Of a stretch of DNA of 5,694 nt, positions 5,125 to 5,694 are shown one piece after another. The notes beneath the pieces are model-generated. The model saw only the letters and a program-made list of their open reading frames with translations. It was not told the DNA's origin and searched no databases. The first letter of the stretch is position 1; each line of letters opens with the position of its first letter. Made by a program: the position numbers and the translations under genes. This DNA is from an uncultured Bacteroidota bacterium (GTDB lineage: Bacteria > Bacteroidota > Bacteroidia > Chitinophagales > Chitinophagaceae): assembly GCA_903912435.1 (NCBI GenBank), contig CAIWHI010000507.1:1-5694 (forward strand). Direction: 5' to 3'.

Positions 5125-5154
5125 CAAAAATGATGCCATACTAAAATAAGCAAA
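5125..5154 (-). promoter_or_regulatory. Candidate promoter of the receiver-like gene
   Basis: On the minus strand TTTG (5151-5154) is followed after 18 bp by CATTTTTG (5125-5132), one base off the Bacteroidota -7 consensus TAnnTTTG. The spacing fits the expected -33/-7 distance, and the start codon is 23 bp past the -7 element. Confidence 0.45.
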
Positions 5155-5201
5155 TAAAAACCTGGTGAATTATCAGGAAATATTTAACCCCAGGCTATTA
5201 A

Positions 5202-5276
5202 AATCCTAATTGATTAACCAACAGCAATAAAAATGATAATAAATGTTTTATCGGGGCTTACTTAGTGATTAGGATT
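5202..5276. repeat. Spaced 9-bp inverted repeat in divergent intergenic region
   Basis: AATCCTAAT (5202-5210) and ATTAGGATT (5268-5276) are exact reverse complements 57 bp apart, between the divergent receiver-like and secreted-protein genes. They may be two operator half-sites; in AT-rich DNA chance is also possible. I see nothing else firm in 5155-5385. Confidence 0.25.
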
Positions 5277-5385
5277 AGTACATAACTAACAAATAATGAT
5301 TAAATTTACCAACCCTTTACTAGTTTCAAATGTAGTTTTTTCGAAATAAGCCTTGTTATTTCTGATAAACAATTAAATACAAGTC

Positions 5386-5694
5386 ATGTACAAAATATTT
5401 ATTCCTTCTTTTTTATTGGTTTTATGCCTGATGGGTGCTAATGCCCAAGCCCAACAACAAAACCCAAAGACCTCCAACATGGGCAACCATACTGATAACA
5501 GTATAATTGCCGGTCATTTCGAAATTGCACAAGCCAATAAGGCGAAAGGTATAACCGAGTATATCAATGTGAATTTTGGTATTAGCCCATTGCCATTAAC
5601 AAATGTGCTCCACCTTGAATTAAATACCCCACAACCAACCCTTTTTACTGCCCGTATTAATACCCCCGAAGGCACCACAATGCTGACCTGGAAA
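5386..5694 (+). CDS. Exported protein of unknown function, N-terminal part
   Basis: An open frame of 103 codons runs from the ATG at 5386 to the right edge with no stop. Residues 1-20 (MYKIFIPSFLLVLCLMGANA) form a clear Sec signal peptide with an A-N-A cleavage site. C14 lies inside the hydrophobic core without a proper lipobox, so a lipoprotein is unlikely. A Gln/Asn-rich linker (QAQQQNPKTSN) follows, then segments with strand-like alternation: GITEYINVNFGI (about 57-68), TNVLHLELNTPQ (about 74-85) and TLFTARINTPEGTTMLTW (about 87-102, next to the edge). The last resembles the beta-strand style of T9SS carboxy-terminal domains, but the end of the protein is missing. I do not recognise the family. 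It is divergent from the receiver-like gene, with 284 bp between start codons. Confidence 0.75.
   Translation, partial: MYKIFIPSFLLVLCLMGANAQAQQQNPKTSNMGNHTDNSIIAGHFEIAQANKAKGITEYINVNFGISPLPLTNVLHLELNTPQPTLFTARINTPEGTTMLTWK

Overview
The window looks like chromosomal DNA from a Bacteroidota species, most like the Chitinophagaceae/Sphingobacteriales side of the phylum. Three things point there: a secreted protein ending in a type IX secretion (T9SS) sorting domain, AT-rich leaders without strong Shine-Dalgarno sequences, and promoter-like words close to the Bacteroidota consensus (TTTG near -33, TAnnTTTG near -7). The placement rests on gene content and remembered family features, not on a database search.

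Layout from left to right. (1) Positions 1-938, minus strand: the first 312 codons of homogentisate 1,2-dioxygenase (tyrosine/phenylalanine catabolism), running off the left edge. (2) Positions 939-1289: a non-coding stretch with a candidate promoter, a 13-bp inverted repeat and two small CCCC/GGGG hairpins. (3) Positions 1290-2621, minus strand: an exported six-repeat NHL beta-propeller protein with a T9SS C-terminal domain. (4) Positions 2639-4099: an apparently intact IS4-family insertion sequence, with a DUF4372-type DDE transposase on the plus strand and imperfect terminal inverted repeats. Its left end lies only 17 bp from the start codon of the NHL gene, so that gene has been cut off from its original promoter. 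(5) Positions 4104-4663: a gene-free stretch dense in hairpins. It holds a pair of REP-like palindromes, a GC-rich island with many local stems that may be a structured RNA or a decayed coding remnant, and a perfect 18-bp hairpin followed by an 8-bp one. (6) Positions 4664-5101, minus strand: a small receiver-like (CheY-fold) protein that lacks the phospho-acceptor aspartate. (7) Positions 5386 to the right edge, plus strand: the N-terminal 103 residues of an unrecognised exported protein, divergent from (6).

The genes do not form an operon or an obvious shared pathway: a catabolic enzyme, a T9SS cargo protein, a mobile element, a degenerate signalling domain and a secreted protein of unknown role. 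The most interesting parts are the hairpin-dense region at about 4170-4615 and the IS insertion directly upstream of the NHL gene. I found no convincing multi-gene novel system.
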